Notes: generated by a model not told the origin, from the sequence alone. A stretch of DNA of 64,000 bases from Rhizobiaceae bacterium (GCA_016742175.1 JACVCH010000010.1:60371-124370), one strand, 5' to 3'. Shown: positions 1 through 8,905, numbered from the stretch's first letter. Program-made: numbers and translations.

Positions 1-1331
1 CGCAGATATTCGGCGCGCTTGATGGCGCAGAAGGTGCGGTGCATTTCCTTGCCGAGCGCTGATTTGAGGAAGGCCGATCCTTCCGCCGCTTCGATCGCGG
101 CGAGCCAGTTGGACGGCATCGCCGGGCCGGCGGGTTCGTCCGCATAGCCGTTTCCGACCGTCACCGGCCCTGGATCGAGCCGCTCGTCCATGCCCTTGGC
201 GATGCCGGCGAGGACCGTCGCGGCAACCAGATAGGGGTTGGCGTCGACGCCCGACGGACGGTGCTCGATGCGCCGCGCCGATTTCGAGCCGGCCGGAATT
301 CTGAGCGCGACCGAACGGTTGTTGACGCCCCATGTCGGCGCGACCGGCGCATAGGACTGCGCGACGAACCGCCGCCAGGAATTGGCGTGCGGGGCGAAGA
401 CGAGCATCGATTCGCCCATTGTGCCGGCAAGCCCGCCGAGTGCGGTGAGGATCGTGTCGCTCCAGGCGCCTTCCTCTTCCTCGGTGAAGACGTTGCGGCC
501 CGCCTCGTCCTGCATCGAGACGTGGAGGTGCATGCCGGAACCCGCATAATCCTCGATGGGCTTTGCCATGAAGCAGGCGGTGACGCCGTGCCGGCGCGCC
601 TGCAGCCGCACCAGCCGCTTCAGCATCAACAGATCGTCGGCAGCGCGCAGGATGTCCTTGCGATAGTTCAGCGTCAGCTCGTACTGGCCGGGCGCGTATT
701 CGGAGATCACCGTCTCGGCGGGGATGCCCTGTGCCTTCGCGGCCGCGTAGATGTCGGAGAAAAGCGGCTCCATGCCGTGCAGATGATCGACCGAATAGAC
801 CTCGGTCTTGGCGCTGGCGAGCCCGTCGAGAACGGCGCGCGCGGGCTGGATACGACCATTGCCGTCGCGCTCGTTGGCGAGCAGGAAGAACTCCAGTTCG
901 AAGGCACCGGCGGGCTCGAGACCCTTCGCCGCGAAGGCCTCGACCTGCCTTGCCAGCGCGTGGCGCGGGTCGGAGCCCATGGGCGCGCCGTCGAGATGGT
1001 ACATCGACATCAGCACCTGCCCGCGCGCAGGCTGCGTGCCGTGGAGCGGCACGAGCGTGCCGGGGATCGGCCATGCGCGCAGGTCCCCGTCGCCCGAATC
1101 CCAGATCAGCCCCGTCTCGTGGACATCCTCACCGACGATGTCGAGGCCGAGGATTGAGATCGGCAGGTGCCGGCCGTTCTCGTAGAGGCCGGGAAGTTCG
1201 TGCCGCCGGATGATCTTGCCGCGCCCGATGCCGTTGGCGTCGGTGAGGACGATGTCGAAGGCCTCGATATCGGGGTGGGCGGCGAGGAAGTCGCGCGCTT
1301 CGGTGGGGGTGGAGCCGGAGGGGGAGGTCAT
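1..1331 (-). CDS. Glutamine synthetase family protein (partial, C-terminus off left edge)
   Basis: Enzyme of the glutamine synthetase superfamily, nearest to the GlnT/PuuA-like group that ligates glutamate to ammonia or an amine using ATP. The frame opens at the ATG at 1329-1331 and is still open at base 1, giving 443 complete codons, so only the last residues are missing. Family landmarks seen are LTDANGIGRGK near the N-terminus, GAFELEFFLL (metal-binding Glu), SGMHLHVSM and NNRSVALRIP. It follows a class III aminotransferase on the same strand, with a palindromic repeat in the gap. That pairing suggests amine or polyamine catabolism through gamma-glutamylation, but this is inference; ammonia could also be the acceptor. 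Confidence 0.9.
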   Translation of the reverse strand, partial: MTSPSGSTPTEARDFLAAHPDIEAFDIVLTDANGIGRGKIIRRHELPGLYENGRHLPISILGLDIVGEDVHETGLIWDSGDGDLRAWPIPGTLVPLHGTQPARGQVLMSMYHLDGAPMGSDPRHALARQVEAFAAKGLEPAGAFELEFFLLANERDGNGRIQPARAVLDGLASAKTEVYSVDHLHGMEPLFSDIYAAAKAQGIPAETVISEYAPGQYELTLNYRKDILRAADDLLMLKRLVRLQARRHGVTACFMAKPIEDYAGSGMHLHVSMQDEAGRNVFTEEEEGAWSDTILTALGGLAGTMGESMLVFAPHANSWRRFVAQSYAPVAPTWGVNNRSVALRIPAGSKSARRIEHRPSGVDANPYLVAATVLAGIAKGMDERLDPGPVTVGNGYADEPAGPAMPSNWLAAIEAAEGSAFLKSALGKEMHRTFCAIKRAEYL

Positions 1332-1352
1332 GCTGTGGCTCCGCTGAAATGT

Positions 1353-1492
1353 TGCGATCCGTCGCGCCCCCCTCCGTCCTGCCGGACATCTCCCCCGCAT
1401 GGGGGGAGATCACGCGCTTCGATCTTTGCGACTAGCTGATCTCCCCCCATGCGGGGGAGATGTCCGGCAGGACAGAGGGGGGCAACGTAGGG
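1353..1492. repeat. Intergenic palindromic repeat, copy 1
   Basis: A long inverted repeat whose arms meet about half way and begin and end in runs of six C and six G (1367-1372, 1477-1482). The edges TGCGATCC and CAACGTAGGG are shared with a second copy at 4455-4590, and a third, inverted, partial copy starts near 63965. Differences between copies are compensated between the two arms. It lies between two same-strand genes, so it would be transcribed as a strong hairpin. It has no T-tract and does not look like a simple terminator. Confidence 0.85.
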
Positions 1493-1502
1493 CGCGAACA
1501 TC

Positions 1503-2879
1503 TCAGGCAACCAATGCCCCCAAAATCTCCCCGAACGCCGCCACCAGCCCATCCACCTGCCGCTTGCGCGTCATCGGCGAGACCAGCATCATGTTGTGGA
1601 ACGGCGCGATGAGGCAGCCGCGGTTGACGAGCGCGAGGTGGAGCGCGGCTTCGAGTTCGGGCTGGTGCGCGGCTTCCGCCTCGCCGCCGTTTCTCAGCGG
1701 CCCCGGCGCGCAGATGAACTCGACCCGCGCGCCGACGCGGGCGACGTGCCAGGGCAGGCGGTGTTTCGCTATCGCCTTGGCGAGCCCCTTCTCCAGCCGC
1801 GCGGCGAGCTTTTCCATGTGGTCGTAGGCTTCCTGCGTCATCACCTCCTCCAACGTCGCGCGCATCGCGGCGAACTGGAGGGGATTGGCCGAAAGCGTCG
1901 TGCCCATGCCCGAATAGCCGGGCTCCTTCGCCGCCTGGTACGTCGCCCAGCGCGCAGCTATGGCGGCACTCATGCCCCAGACGCTGGCCGGAACGCCGCC
2001 GGCGACCGGCTTGCCGAGCACGAACAGATCGGGCTCGAGCCCATATGTTTTGGTGTAGCCGCCGCGCGCGGTGGAGATCGTGTGCGTCTCGTCGATGAGC
2101 AGCAATGTGCCGTGCTCACGGGTCGCCGCGCGCAGGGCGGCATGGAAGCCCTCGTCGGGCAGCACCATGCAGGAATTGGTCAGCACCGGCTCGGTAATGA
2201 CGCAGGCGACGTCGCCATGCGCGAGTTCCCGCTCCAGCGCCACGACGTCGTTGAACTCGACGATCCGCGTCGCCTGCGCCAGCTCGCGGAACTCGCCGGC
2301 AAGGCCGGGGCGGTTGACGGGCTTTCCGTCCTTCAGCCGCACCATCGTCTCGTCCACCGCGCCATGGTAGCAGCCGTTGAAGACCAGGATCTTGTCGCGT
2401 CCGGTCACCGCCCGCGCGACGCGCAGCGCGAAGCGGTTGGCGTCGCTCGCCGTCGTCGCGATCTGCCAGAAGGGCAGGCCGAACATGTCCGACAGAAGCT
2501 TGCCGAGTTCGAGCGCATCCTCGCTCGGCAGCATGTAGGTGAGGCCCCGCTTCGCCTGCCGGCGGATCGCGCGCGCCACCGGCACTGGTGAATGGCCGAA
2601 CATCGAGCCGGTGTCGCCGAGACAGAAATCGTCGAGCGCGTGGCCGTCGATGTCGGTCAGCGTCGCGCCCGACGCCTTGTCGACGACCATCGGAAACGGC
2701 ATCGGCCAATCGGCCATCCAGTGCATCGGCACGCCGCCGAGGAACCCGGTCAGGCCATGTCCGGCGGCCTTTTGCGATCTCGGCCGCGCCTTGGCGAACG
2801 TGCGCTCCTCGCGCGCCCGCAATTCGCGGATGCGCGCGACGTCGACGCCGCCTATCGCCTGCGAGACCTGTCCGTCCAT
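1503..2879 (-). CDS. Class III (GSAM-like) PLP-dependent aminotransferase
   Basis: A 458-residue fold-type I PLP enzyme of the aspartate aminotransferase family (class III), closest in layout to glutamate-1-semialdehyde aminomutases. Visible motifs are the substrate-side GDTGSMFGHSP, FNGCYHGAVDE (cofactor phosphate region), LLIDETHT (Asp binding the pyridine N) and LFVLGKPVAGG, whose Lys at about residue 290 should form the Schiff base. The ATG at 2879 was preferred over an upstream in-frame one because GGAG lies about 10 bases before it. It is upstream of the glutamine synthetase-family gene on the same strand. The amino donor and acceptor are unknown. Confidence 0.88.
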   Translation of the reverse strand: MDGQVSQAIGGVDVARIRELRAREERTFAKARPRSQKAAGHGLTGFLGGVPMHWMADWPMPFPMVVDKASGATLTDIDGHALDDFCLGDTGSMFGHSPVPVARAIRRQAKRGLTYMLPSEDALELGKLLSDMFGLPFWQIATTASDANRFALRVARAVTGRDKILVFNGCYHGAVDETMVRLKDGKPVNRPGLAGEFRELAQATRIVEFNDVVALERELAHGDVACVITEPVLTNSCMVLPDEGFHAALRAATREHGTLLLIDETHTISTARGGYTKTYGLEPDLFVLGKPVAGGVPASVWGMSAAIAARWATYQAAKEPGYSGMGTTLSANPLQFAAMRATLEEVMTQEAYDHMEKLAARLEKGLAKAIAKHRLPWHVARVGARVEFICAPGPLRNGGEAEAAHQPELEAALHLALVNRGCLIAPFHNMMLVSPMTRKRQVDGLVAAFGEILGALVA

Positions 2880-2970
2880 CAGATGTGCTCCAATCGCCGC
2901 CGGTTCTAGCGCGCGCGATCCGCTGCGGCAATCGCTTGACGCGGCGTGGCGAAGCGGACAGAGGGTCGGC

Positions 2971-3444
2971 ATGACGACGCTCGATCCGATCACGCCCGCC
3001 CTGCTCGCACCCGTTCTCGAACTGAACCGGCTGCACGAGAACGAATTGTCGCCGCTGACGGCGTCGCGCCTCGCCCGGCTCGTCGATGCTGCCTATTTCG
3101 CGCGCGTCTGCGACAATGGGGATGCGTTCATCATCGCCTTCGACGAGACGAGCGACTATGACAGCCCCAACTTCCTGTGGTTCCGCGAGCGCTATGGGCG
3201 CTTTGCCTATGTCGACCGCATCGCCGTCGCCGATCACGCGCGGGGCAGGGGGCTGGCGCGCCGGCTCTACGCGGCGCTGTTCGCGCAGGCGGCGGCGGAT
3301 GGGCACGGCATGATCGCCTGCGAGGTCAATCTCGACCCGCCGAACCCGGCATCCGACGCGTTTCACGCCGCGCTCGGCTTTCGCGCGGTCGGAACCGGCG
3401 GATACGGCGCCAAGACGGTCCGCTATTTCGTCAGGGAGCTCTGA
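2971..3444 (+). CDS. GNAT family N-acetyltransferase
   Basis: A 157-residue single-domain acetyl-CoA-dependent N-acyltransferase. The acetyl-CoA loop is seen as ADHARGRGLARRL (the R/Q-x-x-G-x-G/A motif), followed by the helix with LYAALFAQA and the C-terminal FHAALGFRAVG strand-loop typical of GNAT proteins. The substrate is unknown. It is divergent from the aminotransferase, with only 91 bases between the starts, and its stop directly abuts the stop of the convergent WD40 gene. Confidence 0.85.
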   Translation: MTTLDPITPALLAPVLELNRLHENELSPLTASRLARLVDAAYFARVCDNGDAFIIAFDETSDYDSPNFLWFRERYGRFAYVDRIAVADHARGRGLARRLYAALFAQAAADGHGMIACEVNLDPPNPASDAFHAALGFRAVGTGGYGAKTVRYFVREL

Positions 3445-4422
3445 TCAGCCGGCGATGTCGATGACGCCGCATTCGCCGGCCTCGGAGCCGAAGGCGATGC
3501 GGCGGCCTTCGCGGTCCCAGTCCATCGAGGTGATCGCGCCCTTGCCCGGCCGGCGCAGCAGCACTTCCTTGGCGTCGGCCACGCGCACGGCCATCACCAT
3601 GCCGTCGCCATAGCCGATGGCGAGGATTTCCTCGGTCGGGTGGAAGGCGACGGTGGTGGCCATCGTGTCGCCGCGCGTACCGAGCTCGAGCGGCGCCTTG
3701 CCCATCGGGCCGTCCTTGGTCTGGAACGGCCACACGATCGCCGCGGGCGCGCCCGAGCTTGCCAGCCACTTGCCCTTCGGTCCCCAGGACAGGCTCTTCA
3801 CCTTGGCCGGGTAGCCGGCCATGCGCATGTGCTTTCCGTCGGCCAGCTTCCAGCCGTGCAGCGCGTTTTCCTGCATGGCGGTGACGAGGAAATTGCCGTC
3901 CGGCGAGAAGGTGATGCCGATATGGGCGCCAGCCCATTCAAGTTCGGCCGGCTTGCCGGCGGTCGCGGGAAAATGCAGCGTCGCGCCATTGTAGCGCGCA
4001 ACCGCGATGCGCATCCCCTTCGGCGCGAAGGCGAGGCCTTCGACGGTGCGCGGATGGTCGAAGCTCTTCACCGTCCCGTCCGGCAGGCGCACATGCGCGG
4101 TGCGTCCGGTCGCGAAGGCGACCGCATTGCGCGGGCCGGCGGCGATGGCCGAGACCCATTTGCGGCCGATCTCGGCGAGGGTTTGCGCCGTGCCGTTGGT
4201 GCCGAGCGAAAGCACCTTACCGTCCTCGCCGCCGGTCAGGAGGCGGTCGCGCGTCTCGTTGGCGACGGCGCACAAGAGGCCGCCTTCATGGGCGTCGAGG
4301 TGCTTGTGGCCGTGGTCGAGGCGGTGAACGGTGCCGTCGGCGAGCGCGAAATGCGGGATGTCGGAGATGAAGGACGCCGCGATGCAGTGGGCGGTGAGAT
4401 CGAGCGGGGCGACTGTGGGCAT
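3445..4422 (-). CDS. WD40 repeat protein
   Basis: A 325-residue beta-propeller protein with seven or so degenerate repeats, for example LTGGEDGKVLSL, GITFSPDGNFLVTAM, SLSWGPKGKWLASSG and SMDWDREGRRIAFGS. No signal peptide or membrane segment is seen, so it is probably cytoplasmic. It lies downstream of, and on the same strand as, a COG0523 GTPase gene, with a palindromic repeat between them. In other Rhizobiales such WD40 genes also sit next to COG0523 GTPases, so a role as a partner in metal handling is plausible but unproven. Confidence 0.85.
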   Translation of the reverse strand: MPTVAPLDLTAHCIAASFISDIPHFALADGTVHRLDHGHKHLDAHEGGLLCAVANETRDRLLTGGEDGKVLSLGTNGTAQTLAEIGRKWVSAIAAGPRNAVAFATGRTAHVRLPDGTVKSFDHPRTVEGLAFAPKGMRIAVARYNGATLHFPATAGKPAELEWAGAHIGITFSPDGNFLVTAMQENALHGWKLADGKHMRMAGYPAKVKSLSWGPKGKWLASSGAPAAIVWPFQTKDGPMGKAPLELGTRGDTMATTVAFHPTEEILAIGYGDGMVMAVRVADAKEVLLRRPGKGAITSMDWDREGRRIAFGSEAGECGVIDIAG

Positions 4423-4454
4423 GGGTTAGTGGGCCTCGAACGATCGGCATGGGC

Positions 4455-4590
4455 TGCGATCCTTCGCGCCCCCCTCTGCCCTGCCGGGCATCTCCCCCGC
4501 GAGGGGGGAGATTAGTCTCGCCATCGACCCCGCGTGATCTCCCCCCATGCGGGGGAGATGCCCGGCAGGGCAGAGGGGGGCAACGTAGGG
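4455..4590. repeat. Intergenic palindromic repeat, copy 2
   Basis: Second copy of the repeat at 1353-1492, in the same orientation, sharing the edge sequences TGCGATCC and CAACGTAGGG. Arms begin with GCCCCCCTCTG (from 4468) and end with CAGAGGGGGGC (to 4581). Inside, GCCGGGCATC pairs with GATGCCCGGC, where copy 1 has GCCGGACATC paired with GATGTCCGGC, so the arms have changed together. It separates the GTPase gene from the WD40 gene. Confidence 0.85.
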
Positions 4591-4609
4591 AACGGCCATC
4601 AAACCAGCC

Positions 4610-5638
4610 CTAAGCCTGACACGCTTCGAACGTGCGCCGCAGGCGCTCCTCGTCCAGTTCCCGGCCGATGAACACCAGCCGGCTCTCGCGCTTCTCGCCG
4701 TCCTTCCAGGCGCGCTGGTGGTCGCCTTCCAGGATCATGTGGACGCCCTGGACGACATAGCGCTCCGGATCGTCCTTGATCGCGATGATGCCCTTCAGGC
4801 GCAGAATGTTGGCGCCGTCGATCTGGGTGGTCTTCTCGATCCAGGGAAAAAACTTCTTCGGGTCCATGTCGCCGCCGCGCAGCGCGATCGACTTCACGCC
4901 CGATTCCTCGATATGCGAGGAATGCGCGTGATCGTGATGGTGGTCGTGGTCGTCATGATCGTGGCTGTGCTCGTGATCATGGTCGTTGTCGAGGAAGTGC
5001 GGATCGTTGTCGAGCGCGCGCTTCAGGTCGAACGCGCCGCGGTCGAGGACGTCGGTCAGGTTCACGGCGGAGCGCTCGGTGCGGTGGATGCGGGCCGAGG
5101 GGTTGATGCGGCGGATCGAGGCTTCGACCTGGCGCAACTCGTCCTCGGAAACGAGGTCGGTCTTGTTGAGGACAACGACGTCGGCGAACGCGATCTGGTC
5201 GGCGGCCTCGCGCGAATCCTTCAGGCGCAGCGGCAGGTGCTTGGCGTCGACCAGCGCGACGACGGCGTCGAGCCGGGTCTTGGCGCGCACGTCGTCGTCC
5301 ATGAAGAAGGTCTGGGCGACGGGCGCGGGGTCGGCAAGGCCGGTCGTCTCGACGAGGATCGCATCGAAGCGGCCGGGGCGGCGCATCAGCGTCTCGACGG
5401 TGCGGATCAGGTCGCCGCGCACCGTGCAGCAGATGCAGCCATTGTTCATCTCGTAGATCTCCTCGTCGGATTCCACGATCAGATCGTTGTCGATGCCGAT
5501 CTCGCCGAACTCGTTGACGATGACGGCGTAGCGCTTGCCGTGGTCCTCGGAGAGGATGCGGTTCAAAAGCGTCGTCTTGCCGGAGCCGAGATAGCCGGTG
5601 AGGACGGTGACGGGGATTTGGGCCTGCGCGTCGGACAT
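4610..5638 (-). CDS. COG0523/CobW-family GTPase (metal chaperone)
   Basis: A 342-residue G3E GTPase of the COG0523 family, thought to deliver metal (often Zn) to client enzymes. It shows the Walker A GYLGSGKTTLLNR near residue 15, the metal-binding CxCC motif in NNGCICCTVRGDL, the switch VETTGLADP and the guanine motif NKTD. A His/Asp-rich loop at roughly 210-235 precedes the CobW C-terminal domain. The ATG at 5638 was chosen because AAGGAG lies 9 bases upstream, and the longer frame has no family match. The downstream WD40 gene is probably co-transcribed. Confidence 0.92.
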   Translation of the reverse strand: MSDAQAQIPVTVLTGYLGSGKTTLLNRILSEDHGKRYAVIVNEFGEIGIDNDLIVESDEEIYEMNNGCICCTVRGDLIRTVETLMRRPGRFDAILVETTGLADPAPVAQTFFMDDDVRAKTRLDAVVALVDAKHLPLRLKDSREAADQIAFADVVVLNKTDLVSEDELRQVEASIRRINPSARIHRTERSAVNLTDVLDRGAFDLKRALDNDPHFLDNDHDHEHSHDHDDHDHHHDHAHSSHIEESGVKSIALRGGDMDPKKFFPWIEKTTQIDGANILRLKGIIAIKDDPERYVVQGVHMILEGDHQRAWKDGEKRESRLVFIGRELDEERLRRTFEACQA

Positions 5639-5806
5639 GGACGGCGTCTCCTTCAAGGGAGGATGGGATGAGGTCGGCCCCATATAGGACGGCTGGCCGC
5701 GTTTTGCACGTGGGTTGGATCGACTGACAAACTGTTCATTCGCGCGCTGCCGGTGGGCGGTGCTAACGTTTCGCCGGGAAGACGTTTCGAAGGAGACGCA
5801 GAAGCC

Positions 5807-6502
5807 ATGGCACATCGATTCGCGCTAGGCGCGACCCGGCGCGAAGCGCTTGGCATGATCGCGGTCACGGCCAGCGGCGCGTTCGTCGCCGCGTCGATGC
5901 GGCCGGCCGCCGCGCAGGGGCTGATCTCCGGCGCGGGCATGTGCCGGCTGATGCCGGAGACGACGGCCGGGCCATTCTATTTCGACCCGCAGCTTCGACG
6001 ATCCGACATTTCCGAGGGGCGCGCCGGCGTGCCGCTGACGGCCCGTTTCCAGATCGTCAGCGCCGATTGCCGCCCGCTCGCGGGTGCCCGTCTCGATATC
6101 TGGCATTGCGATGCGCAAGGCGCCTATTCGGGCTATCCCGGCCAGCCCGGCGGGCTCGACACGCGCGGGCAGACCTTCATGCGCGGCACGCAGTTTGCCG
6201 GCGGGGATGGCATCGTCTCGTTCACGACCATCTATCCGGGCTGGTATCCCGGCCGTTCGCCGCACATCCATTTCTCCGCGATCATCGACGACCGGGTGCG
6301 CGCGACGGGGCAGATGTTCTTTCCCGATTCGCTCAGCCGCGACATCTATTCGAGCGTGTCACCCTATAGCGATCGGCCCGTCGCCGACGCCGTCTTCAAC
6401 GATCGCGACGGGATCGCAAGACGCGCCGGTCGGACGGCCTTGGCCGACATGGCGCGGGCCGGCGAGCGGCTGCAATCCGCGCTGGTCGTCGCCATCGGCT
6501 GA
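5807..6502 (+). CDS. Tat-exported intradiol ring-cleavage dioxygenase-like protein
   Basis: A 231-residue protein of the catechol/protocatechuate intradiol dioxygenase fold. The start carries a twin-arginine-like signal (TRREALGMIAVTASGAFVAA) ending in RPAAA, so it is probably periplasmic. Likely non-haem Fe(III) ligands are Tyr in GAYSGYPG, Tyr in YPGWYPGRSP and the two His of SPHIHFSAI. AAGGAG at 5790-5795 supports the ATG at 5807. Most characterised intradiol enzymes are cytoplasmic, and no aromatic pathway genes lie nearby, so its substrate is unclear. Confidence 0.85.
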   Translation: MAHRFALGATRREALGMIAVTASGAFVAASMRPAAAQGLISGAGMCRLMPETTAGPFYFDPQLRRSDISEGRAGVPLTARFQIVSADCRPLAGARLDIWHCDAQGAYSGYPGQPGGLDTRGQTFMRGTQFAGGDGIVSFTTIYPGWYPGRSPHIHFSAIIDDRVRATGQMFFPDSLSRDIYSSVSPYSDRPVADAVFNDRDGIARRAGRTALADMARAGERLQSALVVAIG

Positions 6503-6508
6503 ACGGGT

Positions 6509-7264
6509 TCAGGAAAGAGTCGAGAGATCGAATTTCGCGACGTCGCGCATGAGGTCGGCCAGGCCGGCGACCGCGTGATCCAGGATGCGCTCGCCCTTGT
6601 CGGCCGTCGCCGCGGTCGCATTGCCGGTGACGCCGTCCGGCGACAGGTCGGACATCTTCCAGCCGAAAGCATGCGGGCCGTAGGCGCGCAGATGCGTGAA
6701 GTCGCTTTCGAAGCGCGACTGCTCGGAGGAAAAGTCGCGCGCCCTGGCCATGTCGACCAGATCCGGGCGGATCGCCAGCATCACGCTCGTCTCGATCAGC
6801 CCGCCATGGATGCCGATCGCCTTTTCCTGGGCCGTCACGATGTCGGCGGGGTAGCCGAACCGCGTCCAGCTCGTCGCCACCGCCAGCATCGAGTGGCGCA
6901 CGCGCAATTCGGTCGCGACGATCGTCATCAGCGGCGCGTTGCCGCCATGGGCGTTGAGCATGACGAACTTCTTCGTGCCGAGCTGCGCCAGCTTCGCACC
7001 GATGCCGATCCAGCGGTCGATCGCTTCGTGGAACGTCAGGCTCTTCGTGCCTGCCACGTCCATGTGCTCGATCGAATAGCCGACGGGCTCGGCCGGCAGG
7101 AAGGTCGCCTTCGGTTCGCCGGCCAAGCGGGCCTTGAGCCGGCTCGCGACCGCCTCGGCGATCAGCGTGTCGGTCTCGAACGGCAGATGCGGCCCGTGCT
7201 GCTCGGTCGCGCCGAGCGGCAGGACGGCGATGTCGCCGGGGGCAGTTGCTTCGCTGGCTGTCAT
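6509..7264 (-). CDS. Creatininase family amidohydrolase
   Basis: A 251-residue metal-dependent amidohydrolase of the creatininase family, which also includes the riboflavin and mycofactocin pathway hydrolases. Metal and active-site landmarks are LGATEQHGPHLPFETD (Glu/His/Asp ligands), the His of LNAHGGNAP and the Glu in HGGLIETSVML. The stop lies 6 bases beyond the stop of the convergent dioxygenase gene. The extreme N-terminus is slightly short for the family, but no better start is seen upstream. The substrate is unknown; creatinine itself is only one possibility. Confidence 0.88.
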   Translation of the reverse strand: MTASEATAPGDIAVLPLGATEQHGPHLPFETDTLIAEAVASRLKARLAGEPKATFLPAEPVGYSIEHMDVAGTKSLTFHEAIDRWIGIGAKLAQLGTKKFVMLNAHGGNAPLMTIVATELRVRHSMLAVATSWTRFGYPADIVTAQEKAIGIHGGLIETSVMLAIRPDLVDMARARDFSSEQSRFESDFTHLRAYGPHAFGWKMSDLSPDGVTGNATAATADKGERILDHAVAGLADLMRDVAKFDLSTLS

Positions 7265-7366
7265 CTTTCTGATATGTGGCTTTTCTAAAAGAGGCTTGCG
7301 CGGGATGCCGGCAAGCTAGCAGGCAGGCGCCGCGACGCAAGCGATCGGTCGACATTGGAGAGGGAC

Positions 7367-7846
7367 ATGGCGAAGGGCGACAAGCGGGCAACGGTCATGC
7401 GGCTTCAATCGGCAGCGCGGCTGACGCGCACCGCGCTCGCCGCGCGGCTTCTGGCGCACGGGCTCTATGCCGGCCAGGAACAGATCATCATGGCGCTCGC
7501 CGACGAGGACGGGCAGACGCCGGGGCAACTCGCGCAGCGTCTCGGCGTTCGGCCGCCGACCATCACCAAGACGATCAACCGGCTGCAGGTGCAGGGTTTC
7601 CTGACCAAGCAGGCCTCCGAGGTCGACGCCCGCCAGGCGCATGTCTATCTCGCCGAACCCGGCCGCGAGGCGATCCGCTCGATCGAAAAGACCTTGAAGA
7701 AGACCGAGAAGCAGGCGCTGAAGGGGCTCGACAAGAAGGACCAGAAGCTTCTCGCCAAGCTGCTCCACCGCATCGAGGCCAATCTGTCGGAAATCGTCGA
7801 GGAGGAGGACGAGATCGAGGAGGAGATCGTCGAGACGGCGGCGTGA
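7367..7846 (+). CDS. MarR family transcriptional regulator
   Basis: A 159-residue winged-helix regulator. The recognition region TPGQLAQRLGVRPPTITKTI and the wing DARQAHVYLAEPG are typical of MarR proteins. The C-terminal third is strongly charged (many Lys, then EEEDEIEEEIVE), probably a helical dimer region with an acidic tail. GGAGAGG just upstream sets the ATG at 7367. It is divergent from the creatininase-family gene (about 100 bases apart) and may regulate it or the DMT transporter that follows; no operator was recognised. Confidence 0.88.
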   Translation: MAKGDKRATVMRLQSAARLTRTALAARLLAHGLYAGQEQIIMALADEDGQTPGQLAQRLGVRPPTITKTINRLQVQGFLTKQASEVDARQAHVYLAEPGREAIRSIEKTLKKTEKQALKGLDKKDQKLLAKLLHRIEANLSEIVEEEDEIEEEIVETAA

Positions 7847-7926
7847 GCGGCCATTTCTGATCATGTTCAGCTTTTCGCTTGCGCTCGCGGCGCGAAGCTT
7901 CCAAACGTGAGGCAGCAACCAGCCGG

Positions 7927-8880
7927 ATGCCCGATCGCGTGCCTCACTCCTCCCCGACTTCCGATACCGCCACTCCGCTCCGCGCCATCATTCTGGTCAT
8001 CGCCGCGGGCATCATCTTCTCCTGCCTCGACACGAGCGCGAAATTTCTGGTCGTCTCCGGCATGGATGCGCCCTTCGTCGCGTGGACACGCTTTGCCGTC
8101 CATGTCGTGCTGGTGCTGGTCCTGTTCCGCGCGTGGTCCAACCGCGCCATGTTCAAGGTCGTCAGCCTGCCGCGGCAGTTCGTGCGCGGGCTGTTCCTCT
8201 TCGGCTCGACATTCTTCAACTTCCTCGCGCTGCGCACGCTGCAGCTTGCCGAGACGGTGTCGATCTTCTTCTTCGCGCCGATGGTCATCACCGCGCTCGC
8301 CGGGCCGCTGCTCGGCGAATGGGCGGGGTGGCGGCGCTGGCTGGCGGTGCTGATCGGCTTCGTCGGGGTGCTCGTCATCACGCGGCCGGGCTACGGCACG
8401 TTCGGGCTCGGCCACGTCTATGCGCTCGGCGCGATGCTCTGCTACTGCTTCTACGTCATCATGACGCGCCAGATGGGCGCCAGGGAAACGGCCGAGAGCC
8501 TGATCTTCTATTCCGCGCTCGCGCCGGTGATCCTGATGGCGCCGGCCCTGCCGTTCTCCGCCTCGCTGCCCGAAACGGGGCTGCAATGGGTCGTGCTCCT
8601 GTCCCTCGGCTTCTACGGCGCCTTCGGCCACTGGCTGCTGATCCACGCCTATAAGCAGGCGACGACGTCGGCGCTGGCGCCCTATCCCTATCTGCAGATG
8701 ATCTGGATGATCGCGCTCGGCTTCCTCGTCTTCGGCGACCTTCCCGATCGCTGGACGCTGATCGGCTCGGCGATCATCGTTTCGAGCGGGCTCTACATCG
8801 TCCACCGCGAAAGTCGCCTCAGGCTGCAAAGCCGCTCCCTGCCGAATTCCGAAGCGCGGGACCTGGCAAAAAAGCTTTGA
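7927..8880 (+). CDS. DMT superfamily (EamA) transporter
   Basis: A 317-residue inner-membrane protein with about ten hydrophobic segments arranged as two EamA repeats, roughly residues 15-145 and 155-290. Such proteins usually export amino acids or small metabolites. The ATG at 7927 is preferred because the in-frame extension before it is charged and lacks family character. It lies 80 bases after the MarR-family gene on the same strand and could be its target. The cargo cannot be deduced. Confidence 0.88.
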   Translation: MPDRVPHSSPTSDTATPLRAIILVIAAGIIFSCLDTSAKFLVVSGMDAPFVAWTRFAVHVVLVLVLFRAWSNRAMFKVVSLPRQFVRGLFLFGSTFFNFLALRTLQLAETVSIFFFAPMVITALAGPLLGEWAGWRRWLAVLIGFVGVLVITRPGYGTFGLGHVYALGAMLCYCFYVIMTRQMGARETAESLIFYSALAPVILMAPALPFSASLPETGLQWVVLLSLGFYGAFGHWLLIHAYKQATTSALAPYPYLQMIWMIALGFLVFGDLPDRWTLIGSAIIVSSGLYIVHRESRLRLQSRSLPNSEARDLAKKL

Positions 8881-8905
8881 ATCCCGCCCTCCCGATGGCA
8901 TAGGT

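Noticed and set aside
4468..4581. Palindromic repeat read as an ordinary terminator
   Set aside because: The stem is far longer than needed, lacks a T-tract and occurs between genes that appear to share a transcript.
4880..4985. His/Asp-codon repeat (GTG/ATG/GTC-rich tract) as a DNA repeat
   Set aside because: It encodes the His-rich metal loop of the COG0523 GTPase; the similar tract near 53560 encodes the same loop in the second GTPase.
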